DNA of 64,000 nucleotides from Closterium sp. Naga37s-1 (GCA_947471745.1 CANJKZ010000778.1:310001-374000); one strand, 5' to 3'; counted from the stretch's first letter, positions 47,451 through 58,745 are shown. Translations and numbers: made by a program. The notes: generated by a model not told the origin, from the sequence alone.

Positions 47451-50400
47451 TTAAGTGCCTGTGGACTTCCAGGATGCCATCTCTGCGTCCATGGCTGTCT
47501 GCCACTGAGAGGAGTACTCACCCGCGATCGCCTCAGCGTAAGAGCGCGGGGTCGGGATGTCTGGAGCATCCGGGTCTCCCTCAGGGGCAAGTAGCATGGC
47601 CACGAGATGAGGCGCAGCGGCCGCAAGACACTCAAAGTCCTCCTGCCTGTCCTCAAGGACGTCCGTGCCAAGAGAACACTCACCCCCGACGGACGGAGGA
47701 CAGACAGACTCAGACTCAGCAACAAGACTAGCAGCGAAGTCGAGACGACAGGCAGCAGCAAAGTCAACAAGCTCAGACACTAAGGCAGACGCAGCAGCAG
47801 ACTCAAACGACGGGTCAGTGACAACAGAGGCTAGCAGACGCGTGACAGTAGGGTGAGCAGCACGAACCGGGTCAGACCCAGGCTCTGGAACGTCAGGCAG
47901 AGAAGACGCAGGAGGGGAAGGCAGGGGAACACGCTGCGGAGCAGTGGAAGGACGCAGGGCCATGAGGTGTGTGCCGGGGACAGCCGGCGGACGCTCACGA
48001 GGAACACGACGACCAGTACGACCAGTGCGAACAGTGCGAACAGGCGAGACAGGACGAGACGCAGGCTCACGACGCTCAGTAAGACCTCCTGTCTGCTCAG
48101 TGTAAGGAGAAGGAGCAGGTAGCGGTGAGCCAGGCTGTAATGGAAGACCAGTAGAAGACGGGAGGCAAAGAACCTGGCGAAGCACGGAGTCAGGCGGTGG
48201 CAGGGACGAAGGCGACGGCGGAGCGAAGAACAGTCGCGGCTGTGCAGTGCCACCAGCACCAGTAGCTCCAGCACCTCTAGCAGCTCCAGAACCTCTAGCT
48301 CCAGCGCTTCCAGCAGCAGCACCTCCAGCTCCAGCGCCTCCAGCAGCTCCAGAACCTCCAGCTCCAGCGCCTCCAGCAGCAGCACCTCCAGCTCCAGCAC
48401 CTCCAGCAGCTCCACAACCTCCAGCTCCAGCGCCACCAGTAGCAGCACCTCCAGCTCCAGCGCCTCCAGCAGCTCCAGAACCTCCAGCTCCAGCGCCTCC
48501 AGCAGCAGCACCTCCAGCTCCAGCGCCTCTAGCAGCAGCACCTCTAGCTCCAGCGCCTCCAGCAGCTCCAGAACCTCCAGCTCCAGCGCCTTCAGCAGTA
48601 GCACCTCCAGTACCGGCACCTCCAGCCTCAAGGTCCCCAACTCCAGGGTCGACAGAACCAACGCCAGGGCCTCCAGTAGTAGCACCCCCAGAACCAGCAC
48701 CTCCAGCTCCAGGGTCTCCAACGCCCGGGTCGACAGCACCAGCTCCAGGGCCACCAGCCCCAGTACCTCCAACTGCAGCACCCCCAGAACCGGCACCTCC
48801 ACCTCCAGGGTCTCCAACGCCAGGGTCGACAGCACCAGCTGCAGGGCCTCCAGCCCCAGTACCTCCAACAGCAGCACCCCCAGAACCGGCACCTCCAGCT
48901 CCAGGAGCAGTACCAGTCCCGGCAGCTCCAATACCTCCAATACGAGCACCTCCAGGACCAGAGACACCAGCACTCCCAGCGCCTCCACGACAAGCAGCTC
49001 CAGCAGCACGACTCCTCAGGCGGGAACGCGACGCAAGCCACTCTCGTGCCTGCTGTGGTGAGACAGGCCCGCGTCGTGAAACGAGACCTAGAGGAACGCC
49101 AGCAGACTCAGCACCCCCAGGCTCCGCACCCGCAGGCTCAGCACCCCCAGGCTCCGCACTCCCCAGCACCCCACGCGCAGGCTCAGCACCCCCAGAAGCA
49201 CCTCCCGCAGCAGCACCTGAGTCGCTAGTGACCTCTACAGGCTCAGCCAAGGGGGGCGGGTCTACCTGAGACACACCTGAAGGAGCAGGACCCTGAGGGG
49301 GGAGGGGGTCTACCGGAGGGGGACCTCGAGTGAGGAAAAGCGGCAGGGGAGGGAGAAGGGCAGTGCGGTAGGGGAAGAGACGGTAGAAAGGAACCGACTC
49401 GTCAAAAGTGACGTCCTGAGAGGGGAAGACACGGCGCGAGGTGGGGTGGTAAAACTGCCAGCCAAGCGCGTCAGGGACAAAACCAAGGAAGACACAGGGA
49501 ATGGTGCGGGAGGAGAGCTTGTCCGCGGACGTATTGCAGAGAAGGGCACGAGCACCCCAGACCCGGAAACGCGACGCATCGCCAACCTCCCCCGTCCAAC
49601 GCAGTGTGGGCGAGGTCTCCGGCAAGGAGACACGGGGCCAGAGGTTGAGCTGCTGCGCGGCGTACCGGACCGCAAATGGCCACAGAAAATGGGGAGCCGC
49701 CGCATGGATCAAGGAGGTACGAGCAACCTCCATGACTAAGCCAATGCGGCGCTTAGCAACCCCATTTTGCTGCGGTGAGCCCAGAAGCGTGAACGACTGC
49801 TCGATGCCCTCCCCGTGACAGAAGGCCCGCAAGAGGTCGAAGGTGAACTCACCACCTCTGTCAGAGTGCAGACGCAGGACAGGCATGTCCTGGCGGAACC
49901 TGCGGCGGAGCTGGAGACGAACTGCTCGGATCCAAGGGATCAGGACAGCAGGGACCTCACCCTTGGTGCGCAAGGGGAAGATCGTGGTGTACCGCGAGTA
50001 GTCGTTAGCAACTAGCAGAAAGTACCGCTCACCGCCCTGTCCACGAACGCGGGATGGGCCCCACACGTCCAGGTGAAGGGTCTGCAGAGGAGCCTCTGTC
50101 GGGGGAAACGAGGAGGAGTGAGGAGCTGCGCGCTGCCGCCCCTCGACGCAAGGAATACAAGGCGGCGCAGGCGAGGCAGGGAGGGGAGGGAGAGACCTGG
50201 GAAGACCAGACACAAGGAGGCGACGGTGCATGCCACGAAGACGTGGCAAGGAGGGGTGACCCAGACGGTGGTGCCAGAGAAGAGTCTGGTGCGACAGGGA
50301 GCGACACTCACAAGGGGAGGCTACCAGACCTGACGCAGACACCTGGCCGATAGTAGTAACCTGAGGAGACACAGTCGTCAGTGTGTAAAGACTCGACCCT

Positions 50401-50704
50401 GGCCGACGGGTAAACGTGGCCAGGTGACGGCCAGTCTGTGCACACGTGCAGATTGCCACACACTGCCATGCAGGGGTGAAGGTATTAACCCCCACATCCT
50501 GAAGGGCAGCGTTGCTCACCAAGTTCGTCGAGAACGAGGGGAGGTGGAGACCTGACAGTGAGCCAGACGGGACCGCCGGACACGGAAGCACAGTGGTGGA
50601 CCGTGCAAGAACTGGGCCCCCTGAGGGGTCAGCCAGAGAGACGGCGACATGCGCAGGGAGCGGTGTGAGTGCGGTACTGTCACGGAAGAAACAGCAAGAA
50701 GCAC
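47451..50704 (-). pseudogene. Element G protease (C-terminal part)-integrase-linker
   Basis: Open for about 1,080 codons: CCFFRDSTALTPL (protease), LWHHRLGHPSLPRLRGMHRR, HLDVWGPSRVRGQGGERYFLLV, SDRGGEFTFD, SPQQNGVAKRRIGL (Glu to Lys at the usual catalytic AER motif), the DESVPFYRLFPYRT block, a long Gly/Ala linker, TVTRLLASVVTDPSFES, and a stop TAA at KSTGT. The VAKRR reading would remove the third catalytic acid of integrase. Confidence 0.85.
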
Positions 50705-52002
50705 CTGAGTGCGGTGTGTGAGTCAAGCGTGAAGGTGTGCAAGGCCTCAGCAAGCTCAGTACCTGAAAGAGCAGACTCACTAGCACCTAAGGCAGCAGGT
50801 TCTATACCCGGGTCAGGCGGCATACACAGGTAACAGTCACCATCAGCACTAACTTCCAATGCATACATAGCAAAGATAATAGCATCAAAGTCAAGAGCAA
50901 AAACATCTACACCAGCCTTCCACAGCTGCTGCTGCTGCTGTCTCTGGCCAGCGCCAGTGCCTCCACCCCGACCGCCACCGCCACCGCCACCACCGCCCCG
51001 CCCGCCACCGCCGCCGCCACCGCCGCTGCCACCCCCGCCGCCACCCCCTCCGCCGCCACCGCCTCCACCACCGCTACCGACGCTACCACTCCCGCCAGCA
51101 CTCCCGCCACCAGCCCCTCCGCTACCTCCTCCTCCTCCACCAGCCCCTCCGCTACCTCCTCCTCCTCCACCTCCTCCACCTCCACCCCCCCCGGAGCCAC
51201 CTCCGCTGCCCTTGGCTCCCTTGCCCTTGCCGTTGCGGCGCCTCCCACTAGGAGCGGAGGCAGCACCAGCAGACTCAGCACCAAGGAAGTCAACAGCAGC
51301 AGCAGTAGCGAAGGAGGGGGCGAGGGGAGAGGGAGAGCACCCCTCGAAGATAGGGGTGCGAGGAGCGCCGCGAGCAGCACCTACAGCAACAATGCTCTTC
51401 TCTGCTGCAAGGAGGCGTTCCTCTAGGAGGTCTACAGTGAGGTCGGTGGGACTGCGAGCGAGAAAATAGTCCCTGACCGAGCTTAGAGAGTCAGGGAGGC
51501 GGGTAACTATGAAGTGGAGGGTCCAGTACATCGGAGGCGGGTTCTTAGCACAGAACTCTGTGGGAAGGGCGGCGCGAAGGCGAGTGTCGCTAGTGCGAAG
51601 GTGGGTGATGAGATCGGCAACCATGGCAAAGGTGGACAGCTCAGGAAACAGGTAGGGCAGCATGAGGCGGCTAAGCTCAGCTGTGGCAGGAGAGGTGTAT
51701 CGAGCCACTACAGCGTCGTAAAGGGCCTTAGCGGTCTTGTGCTCGCCAAAGTGCGTGAGCTCGGCTAACGGCAGGTGGTTGCGAACGGCTAGGCGAGCAG
51801 CAGCGTCACGAGTCTGCCATTGGGAACGGGCACTAAGCTCAGCGGTGGCAGTGGGAGCGACTGAGGCACCAGACGTGTGGTCATAGAGCGAGACATTGTC
51901 CTTGCTATCGCTCATTAGGAACAGCTGCAAGTCATCGAGCCAGGCGTCGAACTGAATCGGGCGGCCCTAGGCATCGAACGACAGAACACGGAGGGTGGCC
52001 AT
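50705..52002 (-). pseudogene. Element G Gag and protease start
   Basis: ATG at 52000-52002 (MATLRVLSFDA), then TAG at codon 12 where relatives have GAG, then 416 open codons: FDAWLDDLQLFLM, SLYDHTSGA, the gag core, a Gly-rich tract, a short Gln run, and directly WKAGVDVFALDFDAI. The segment with the CX13CX3HX4C motif has been lost by deletion after the Gln run. The frame ends in a 13-bp insertion just after TFTLDS, the protease site. Confidence 0.85.
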
Positions 52003-52437
52003 AGCTGCTGGCAGGGCAGAGCGATTGCAGGCAAGCAGCAGTAGCAACAGCAAGGAGGAGCAGCTGCAGCAAGTAGGAGCAGCTGCAGCAAGTAGGAGCA
52101 GCAGCAGCAAAATGGAGCAGCTGCAGCAAGTAGGAGCAGCAGCAGCAAGAAGGAGCAACCGCAGCAAGGAGGAGGAGCAGCAGCAAGGAGGAGCAGCTGC
52201 GGAAAGTAGCAATAGTAGCAGCAAGGAGGAGCAGCTGCAGCAAGTAGTAGCAGCTGCAGCAAGGAGGAGCAGCTGCAGCAAGTAGGAGCAGCAGCAGCAA
52301 GAAGGAGCAGCTGCAGCAAGTAGGAGCAGCAGTAGCAAGAAGGAGCAGCTGCAGCAAGTAGGAGCAGCAGCAGCAAGAAGGAGCAGCTGCAGCAATGAGG
52401 AGCAGAAGCAGCAAGGAGGAGCAGCTGCAGCAAGTAG
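52003..52437 (-). repeat. Element G leader: CAG-rich minisatellite
   Basis: An array of about 36-45 bp units built from AGCAGCAGCAAGAAGGAGCAGCTGCAGCAAGT, nearly 400 bp long. Open frames read LLLLLAAAAP or SSNSKEEQLQQ and are repeat products. No primer-binding site or LTR follows: the array is cut at 52437 by element H. Confidence 0.85.
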
Positions 52438-52572
52438 TGTTAGAAGATAGTACTGCACGAGAATGGATGAACTAGAAAGAAGTTGGGTACAAGTATGAAA
52501 CCCTAAGTTTGTTGTACCCCCTAAGGCTAAACCCACTATAGCCTACACAATATAAACATATAATGTTTGACA
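52438..52572 (-). repeat. Element H 3' LTR
   Basis: 135 bp, TGTTAGAAGATAG...AATGTTTGACA, next to the conserved polypurine tract. Left flank AGTAG is part of the G leader repeat. Confidence 0.85.
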
Positions 52573-52801
52573 CACCCCCATAGGCTAAGTGGGAGACAAC
52601 CAGATGGTCACAAGACCAGTCAAAGCAAAGCAAAGCAAGCTCAGGGTGGATCTCAAGGAAACCACACAAATTCTGAGCACAAGCAAGTGGTCACAAGACC
52701 AGTTCACATGCAGGTTGATAATATAACAAGAGATACAGTGATCACAACCTAGCAAGAGTAAACATGCAGGTATATATATAGAGATCACAGTACAAGCAGA
52801 G
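52573..52801 (-). other. Element H 3' untranslated block with polypurine tract
   Basis: Same block as in the relatives, in reverse (CACCCCCATAGGCTAAGTGGG next to the LTR), plus a TATATATA run near 52773. Confidence 0.8.
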
Positions 52802-55800
52802 TCAAGAAGTAAGCAAGTGAGGCCCAGTAGGCACGAGGCCTAGAACAGTACAGAAGCGCTGATGGTCACAAGGCTGAAGCGCCTTGGTGAACACATCAGC
52901 AGTGTTGGCCCGAGTGGCCACGTAACGCAGACGAAGCTGACCGCGCTGCTGCAGCTCTCGAGCAAGAAAGTAGCGCAGAGCGATATGCTTCGTTCTGTGC
53001 TCCAGTCTGTGCTCCTCACACAAGGCAATGGCAGCCTTGTTGTCGACGTACAGCACTGGAGGAGAACGAGGCCGCTCTCCCAGGTCGGTCAGCAGGTAGG
53101 TGAGCCAGCGTAACTCCTGTGCAGCCATGGCTGTGGCGTAGATCTCAGCCTCACAACTGGAGCTGAGAACAGAAGACGAGCGTGTAGAACGCCAAGAAAC
53201 TGAACCAGAGCCAAGGCTGAAGGTGTAACCCTGAGACGACCGCTGAGTAGCCTGGTCATCTGCCCAAGAAGCGTCTGAGTGCCCAGTGAGTACAACTCGG
53301 TCTCGCCCTCCAAGCACTAGCCCCATGCCCGACGTACTGCACAAGTAGCGCAACACCCTCTTAGCAGCATCCATGTGCTCCTTCCGGTGACGACCAGGAG
53401 CGACATAGCGTGCAAGGATGCTAAGAGTGTATGCAAGGTCAGGCCGAGTGCAGGTCATCAGGTACATGAGGCAGCCCACAAGCTCTGGATACGGGCCACT
53501 CGGCTCTACGGACTCATCCGAAGACAGAGCTGAGAGCGAGTGACCGGTAGGCAGAGGAGTGACCTGAGGCGAGGAGTACGTGAAGCGGAAGCGCTGAAGG
53601 ACCTGCTGCACCATGTGTGACTGAGTCAAGTTGATGGTGCGCCGTGCTCTGTCCCGGGTGATCCGCAAGCCAAGATAGCTTGTCAGTTCACCCAGGTCTG
53701 TGCACGTGTGTCTCTTCTGCAGCTCCGACTTCACGTGGGCGAGTGCCGTAGTGTCAGCAGTGGCAAAGACCAAGTCGTCGACGTACACGAGGATGTAGAA
53801 CGGCGGCAACGAAGTGTCGGTGCGTAGAAACAGCGACGGGTCAGCAGTAGAAGGAGCGAACCCAAGAGCCGCAAGTGTAGTCCTCAGTGTGTCGTGCCAC
53901 TCACGCGGCGCCTGGCGGAGACCGTAGACTGGCCGCCGGAGGCTCCACTGGGTACCAGGAGGGAACGACCCAGTGAAGCCAGGTGGGCGGCGCAGCCAGA
54001 TCTCCTCGTGCAGGCTGCCCTGTAGGAAATCAGTGGTGAAGTCAAGCGAGTGGAGCTCGTAGTCACGCTGAGCGGCGACGTGCAGCAGAACCCGAAGAGT
54101 GGTCATCTTCGGGGTCAGGGAGAAGGTCTGGAAGAAGTCAACTCCCTCTCGCTGACTGAAGCCTCGTGCAACGTAACGCGCCTTGAAGACAGGCGGAGAA
54201 CCCGGCGGCCGCTTCACCCTGAAAATCCACATGCCACTGACAATGTTCGCCCCAGGTGGGGGAACGTCGTCGACGTAGGTGCCTGTGGACTTCCAGGAAG
54301 CCATCTCTGTGTCCATGGCTGTCTGCCACTGAGAGGAGTACTCACCCGCGATCGCCTCAGCGTAAGAGCGCGGGGTCGGGATGTCTGGAGCATCCGGGTC
54401 TCCCTCAGGGGCAACCAGCATGGACACGAGATGAGGTAAAGCAGCGGCAAAGCACTCAAACTCCTCCTGCCTGTCCTCAAGGACGTCCGTGCCAAGAGAA
54501 CACTCACCCCCGACGGACGGAGGACAGACAGACTCAGACTCGGACTCAGCGACAGGGCTAGCGGCGTAGTCTAGACGACAAGCGGCAGCAAAGTCAACTA
54601 ACTCAGCGACTAGAGCAGACGCAGCAGAGGACTCAAAGGAAGGGTCAGTGACAACAGTGGCGAGGAGACGCGTGACAGTAGGACTGGCAGCACGAAGGGA
54701 GTCAGACTCCGGGTCAGCAAGAGCAGGAAGAGAGGACGGAGGAGGAGACGGCAGAGGGACACGCTGAGGAGCAGTGGAAGGACGAAGCGTCATCTGGTGA
54801 GTGCCTGGGACAGCAGGAGGACGCTGACCAGTGTGAGCAGCACGAACAGGCGACGCACGACGAGACTCGGGCGACGCAGGACGAGACTCAGGCTCACGAC
54901 GCTCTGTAAGACCTCCAGTCGGACCAGTGTAAGGAGAAGGACCAGGGAGTGGTAAGGCAGGAGGCAACCGTGACTGCGACGGGACTGGCGGAAGACACTC
55001 TAAGGAGGGAGCAGGACAAGGAGGAGGCGACTGACCAAGAACCTGCTGAAGGAGCGGAACGAAGTACGGCTGCGGCCGCGTAGCGCCGCCAGATTCAGCA
55101 GAGAGACCACCAGTAGCCTCAGCTCCAGGGCCACCAGCGATAGCGCCCGCAGGACCACCAGTAGCTCCACCAGCGTCAGCACCAGCAGCAGCTCCAACTC
55201 CAGGGTCCTCAGCACCAGCAGCAGCTCCAACGCCAGGGTCCGCAGCACCAGCAGCAGCTCCAACGCCAGGGTCCGCAGCACCAGCAGCAGCTCCCACTCC
55301 AGGGTCCTCAGCACCAGCAGCAGCTCCAACTCTAGGGTCCGCAGCACCAGCAGCAGCTCCAACGCCAGGGTCCGCAGCACCAGCCGCAGCTCCGACTCCA
55401 GGGTCCTCAGTACCAGCAGCAGCTCCAGCTCCAGGGTCCTCAGCACCAGCAGTAGCTCCAACGCCAGGGTCCCCAGCACCAGCAGCACCACTCCGGAGAC
55501 TGCAGCGCCGAGCGTACCACTCTCGGAGTCGCTGGGGAGAGGGTAGCTCCCGCCGAGGCGGGGAACCACGAGCACCAGCTGCAGCAGCACCTCTCCTGAG
55601 GCTGCAGTACCGCGAGTACCACTCACGCAGCTGCTGGGAAGAAGGAGGGTCTCCAGGCGTCGAACGCCCAAGAGTAGCACCCCCAGGCTCAGCACCCTCA
55701 GTCGCAGCACCCCCAGGCTCAGCACCCTCAGACGTAGCACTCTCAGGTCCAGCACCCCCAGGCTCCGCACCCCCAGGCTCCGCACCCCCAGGCTCCGCAC

Positions 55801-58744
55801 CCCCAGGCTCCGCACACTCAGGCTCAGCACCCCAAGCAGGACGAGAGTCGACAGCTACCTCGACAGGCTCAACCGGGTCTACCTGGGACACACCTGAGGG
55901 AGCGGCACCCTGAAGGGGGAGGGGGTCTACTACAGCAGCACCTGGAGCGAGGAAGAGAGGCGGGGGGGGGAGCGGGGCAGTGCGGTAGGGGAAGAGGCGG
56001 TAGTAGGGGACGGACTCGTCAAAAGTGACGTCCTGAGAGGGCAGGACACGACGCGAGGTGGGGTGGTAAAACTGCCAACCAGACGCGTCCGGGACAAAGC
56101 CAAGGAAGACGCAAGGAACAGCGCGGGAGGAGAGCTTGTCCGCGGACGTGTCACGAACAAAAGCTCGAGATCCCCAGACCCGAAAACGCGACGCATCACC
56201 AACCTCTCCCGTCCAACGCAGTGTCGGCGAAGTCTCCGGAACGGAGACACGGGGCCAGAGGTTGAGCTGATGCGCAGCGTATCGGACCGCAAACGGCCAC
56301 AGAAAGTGGGAGGCAGCCGCATGGATCAAGGAGGTACGAGCGACCTCCATGACCAAGCCAATGCGGCGCTCAGCAACCCCATTCTGCTGTGGAGAGGCTG
56401 GAAGCGTGAACGACTGCTCAATGCCCTGCCCCTGACAGTAGGCCCTCAAGAGGTCGAAGGAAAACTCCCCACCTCTGTCAGAGTGCAGACGTAGGACAAG
56501 AAAGTCCGAGTGGAACCTCTCGCTGAGCTGAAGACGGGCAGTGCGGATCCAAGGGATCAAAACATCAGGGACTTCACCCTTGGTGCGCAAGGGGAAGACC
56601 GTGGTGTAGCGCGAGTAGTCGTCAACAACTATCAAGAAGTACCTCTCCTGACCCTGTCCACGGACGCGGGCTGGGCCCCACACGTCCAAGTGGAGCGTCT
56701 GCAAGGGAGCAGTCGTCGGGGGAAACGAGGAGTGAGGAGCGGCGCGCTGCCGCCCCTCGACACAGGGAAGACAGGGAGGAGCAGGAGAGGGCGGGAGGGG
56801 AGGGAGTACCTGGGGAAGACCAGAGACAAGGTACCGTTTGTGCATGCCACGAAGGCGCTGCACTGACGGGTGACCAAGGCGGTGGTGCCAGAGGACGGTC
56901 TCGTGTGCTAGAGAGCGACACGAGCAGGGGGCAGACAGCTGACCTGAAGCAGATACAGACGCAGCGACCTGAGGGGACTCAGTGGTCAGTGTGTACAAGT
57001 CCGAACCCGGCTGCTGAGTGAAGGTAGCCAGGTGACGACCCGTCCGAGCGCACGTGCAGTGTGTCACGCGCTCGTAGGCAGGGGTGAACTGGTGGACACC
57101 CCCGTCCTGGAGCGCACTACCCACCACCAAGTTCGTGGAGAACGAGGGGAGGTAGAGACCTGACAGTGTGCCCGACGGGACCGCAGGACAAGGGAGGACA
57201 GTGGAGGAGGTCGCAATGACCGGACCCCCAGAGGGGTCAGCGAGGGAGACAGCAACTGGCCGAGCAAGCTGCTCAAGGGCAGTGCGGTCACGAAAGAAAC
57301 AGCGAGAAGCACCTGAGTCCAGTGTGAAGGTGTGCAGTGCCTCAGTAGACGCAGCGGGCGCAGACTCGCGAGCACCTAGAGCAGCAGCCTCACCAGCACC
57401 TGGGGCAGCAGACACACTAGCACCTAGAGCAGCAGCCTCACTGGTCCTAATGCCCGGGTCGGGCGGGACACACAGGTAACAGTCACCCTCTCCACTAGTA
57501 GACATCACATACATGGCACCAAGGATAGCATCAAAGTCAAGAGCATAGACATCAATGTTTTTCTTGATCAGATCAAACCAACGAGGCAGCTCAGTAGCAG
57601 CCGGAAACTGGGTGCGCCAGGCGTCGTCGAGGCGGGAGAAGCAGCGCTGCAGGGTGTGCGCCCTCCCACACGGCTGACAAGCGCGGTCAGCTGTGCGGAT
57701 GACGTACGGGCAGCTAAGACCACCCCCCCCACGCTGAGAGTACCACTCACGGAGTTCCTGGGGCGACAGGGTCTGCTGCTGGCGCAGGCCACCGCTCGAG
57801 CTGCCACGAGCTCCACTGCCTCCGCCTCCCCCACGACCACCACTGCCACCGCGGCCGCCGCCGCCACCACCACTGCCCCAACCCCGGCCACCTCCTCCAC
57901 CACTGCCGCCACCACCCCCGCCGCTGCCGCCACCACTCCCGCCGCTGCCGCCACCACCCCCACCGCTGCCATCACCACCCCCGCCGCTGCCACTGGCCCC
58001 TCCAGCCCCGCCACCACCCCCACCGCCCCCACCGCCCCAACCACCGCCGCCCCCATCATCACCGCCGCCCCCCTTGCCCCCTTTGCCCTTGCCGCTGCGG
58101 CGCCTCGCACTCGCAGTAGACGCAGTCCCGACCTTCTCAGCACCGAGAAGGTCGACAGCAGCAGCAGAGGCAACAGAGGGAAGAAGAGGGGAGGGGGAAC
58201 ACCCCTCGAAGAAGGGGGTGCGGGGGTCGCCTCGAGACGCACCGACAGCTACTGTACTAGACTCGGCTGCCAGCAGGTGCTTCTCAAGCAGGTCAATGGT
58301 GAGCTCTGTGGGGCACATGGCAAGGAAGGTGTCCCTGACCGCACGAAGGGAGTCAGAGAGACGGGTGACCAGGTGGTAAAGAGTGAGCCACAGCGGGGGG
58401 GGGTTCTTGGCAAGAAACTCAGCGGGCATGGCAGCACGGAAGCGGATCTCAGTAGTGCGGAGGTGAGTAATGAGGTCGGCAACGGTAGAGAATGTGGCCA
58501 AGTCTGGGAACAGGTAGGGCAGTGAGAGGCGGCCTAGCGCAGCAGAGGCAGGTGAGGAGTAGCGAGCAACGACAGCTTTGTACAGTGACTGAGCAGTCTT
58601 CTGCTGGCTAAAGTGCTCGCGTTCATCTACCGGCAGGGAGTTGCGAATGGCGAAGCGAGAGTGGGCGTCACGAGTCTGCCACTGTGAGCGGGTAGTACTA
58701 TCAGCTGTCTCAGCAGGGGCAGGAGCGAGGCCTAACGCATGGTC
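52802..58744 (-). CDS. Element H Gag-Pol polyprotein, N-terminally truncated (1,980 codons)
   Basis: Open from the truncation to TGA at 52802-52804. It begins inside gag (DHALGLAPAPAETADSTTRSQW), continues with DLITHLRTTEIRFRAAMP, a Gly-rich tract of about 110 residues, the motif CPYVIRTADRACQPC...HTLQRC, protease LDSGASRCFF, LWHHRLGHP, integrase (IVVDDYSRY, SDRGGEFSFD, PQQNGVAERR), a linker with repeated GAEDPGVGAAAGA, RT (ILVYVDDLVFATADTTA) and RNase H (TGHSDASWADD, SSCEAEIYA, LYVDNKAAIALC, ANTADVFTKAL). The first in-frame Met (58501) is only an internal codon. Nearly all catalytic residues are present; it lacks promoter, leader and start. Confidence 0.92.
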   Translation of the reverse strand, partial: DHALGLAPAPAETADSTTRSQWQTRDAHSRFAIRNSLPVDEREHFSQQKTAQSLYKAVVARYSSPASAALGRLSLPYLFPDLATFSTVADLITHLRTTEIRFRAAMPAEFLAKNPPPLWLTLYHLVTRLSDSLRAVRDTFLAMCPTELTIDLLEKHLLAAESSTVAVGASRGDPRTPFFEGCSPSPLLPSVASAAAVDLLGAEKVGTASTASARRRSGKGKGGKGGGGDDGGGGGWGGGGGGGGGGAGGASGSGGGGDGSGGGGGGSGGSGGGSGGGGGGSGGGGGRGWGSGGGGGGRGGSGGRGGGGGSGARGSSSGGLRQQQTLSPQELREWYSQRGGGGLSCPYVIRTADRACQPCGRAHTLQRCFSRLDDAWRTQFPAATELPRWFDLIKKNIDVYALDFDAILGAMYVMSTSGEGDCYLCVPPDPGIRTSEAAALGASVSAAPGAGEAAALGARESAPAASTEALHTFTLDSGASRCFFRDRTALEQLARPVAVSLADPSGGPVIATSSTVLPCPAVPSGTLSGLYLPSFSTNLVVGSALQDGGVHQFTPAYERVTHCTCARTGRHLATFTQQPGSDLYTLTTESPQVAASVSASGQLSAPCSCRSLAHETVLWHHRLGHPSVQRLRGMHKRYLVSGLPQVLPPLPPSPAPPCLPCVEGRQRAAPHSSFPPTTAPLQTLHLDVWGPARVRGQGQERYFLIVVDDYSRYTTVFPLRTKGEVPDVLIPWIRTARLQLSERFHSDFLVLRLHSDRGGEFSFDLLRAYCQGQGIEQSFTLPASPQQNGVAERRIGLVMEVARTSLIHAAASHFLWPFAVRYAAHQLNLWPRVSVPETSPTLRWTGEVGDASRFRVWGSRAFVRDTSADKLSSRAVPCVFLGFVPDASGWQFYHPTSRRVLPSQDVTFDESVPYYRLFPYRTAPLPPPPLFLAPGAAVVDPLPLQGAAPSGVSQVDPVEPVEVAVDSRPAWGAEPECAEPGGAEPGGAEPGGAEPGGAGPESATSEGAEPGGAATEGAEPGGATLGRSTPGDPPSSQQLREWYSRYCSLRRGAAAAGARGSPPRRELPSPQRLREWYARRCSLRSGAAGAGDPGVGATAGAEDPGAGAAAGTEDPGVGAAAGAADPGVGAAAGAADPRVGAAAGAEDPGVGAAAGAADPGVGAAAGAADPGVGAAAGAEDPGVGAAAGADAGGATGGPAGAIAGGPGAEATGGLSAESGGATRPQPYFVPLLQQVLGQSPPPCPAPSLECLPPVPSQSRLPPALPLPGPSPYTGPTGGLTERREPESRPASPESRRASPVRAAHTGQRPPAVPGTHQMTLRPSTAPQRVPLPSPPPSSLPALADPESDSLRAASPTVTRLLATVVTDPSFESSAASALVAELVDFAAACRLDYAASPVAESESESVCPPSVGGECSLGTDVLEDRQEEFECFAAALPHLVSMLVAPEGDPDAPDIPTPRSYAEAIAGEYSSQWQTAMDTEMASWKSTGTYVDDVPPPGANIVSGMWIFRVKRPPGSPPVFKARYVARGFSQREGVDFFQTFSLTPKMTTLRVLLHVAAQRDYELHSLDFTTDFLQGSLHEEIWLRRPPGFTGSFPPGTQWSLRRPVYGLRQAPREWHDTLRTTLAALGFAPSTADPSLFLRTDTSLPPFYILVYVDDLVFATADTTALAHVKSELQKRHTCTDLGELTSYLGLRITRDRARRTINLTQSHMVQQVLQRFRFTYSSPQVTPLPTGHSLSALSSDESVEPSGPYPELVGCLMYLMTCTRPDLAYTLSILARYVAPGRHRKEHMDAAKRVLRYLCSTSGMGLVLGGRDRVVLTGHSDASWADDQATQRSSQGYTFSLGSGSVSWRSTRSSSVLSSSCEAEIYATAMAAQELRWLTYLLTDLGERPRSPPVLYVDNKAAIALCEEHRLEHRTKHIALRYFLARELQQRGQLRLRYVATRANTADVFTKALQPCDHQRFCTVLGLVPTGPHLLTS

Positions 58745-58745
58745 G

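Larger units (their letters stand above)
45634..52437 (-). mobile_element. Element G: decayed Ty1/copia retrotransposon, 5' LTR not seen
   Basis: Minus strand, 3' LTR at 45634-45766, coding region 45999-52002, and a CAG-rich leader 52003-52437 that ends abruptly at the LTR of element H. Lesions: TAG in gag codon 12 (51967-51969), loss of the zinc-knuckle-like module, a 13-bp insertion in protease (about 50705-50720), TAA at 47451-47453, a one-base deletion near 47397 and a 14-bp deletion near 46545. It belongs to the E/F/H branch (gag starts MATLRVLSFDA). Confidence 0.88.
52438..58745 (-). mobile_element. Element H: Ty1/copia retrotransposon with a long open gag-pol, 5' end missing
   Basis: Minus strand. 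The 3' LTR (52438-52572) sits in the element G leader repeat. One uninterrupted frame runs from 58744 to the stop at 52802. The 5' LTR, leader and about 65 first gag codons are absent; the sequence changes at about 58745 to the RT region of element I. The body shows no other lesion, so the loss is probably recent. Confidence 0.9.

Noticed and set aside
51915..52536. Leu/Ala/Cys-rich frames resembling membrane proteins in the element G leader
   Set aside because: Three-frame products of a CAG/CTG-rich minisatellite.
52438..52572. LTR at 52438 as the 5' LTR of element G
   Set aside because: It differs strongly from the G 3' LTR, lacks a primer-binding site on the G side, and has the polypurine tract of element H on its other side.
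58710..58745. A natural C-terminus (RPCVRPRSCPC) of the element I protein
   Set aside because: These residues are out-of-frame reading into element H gag; relatives continue with RT.
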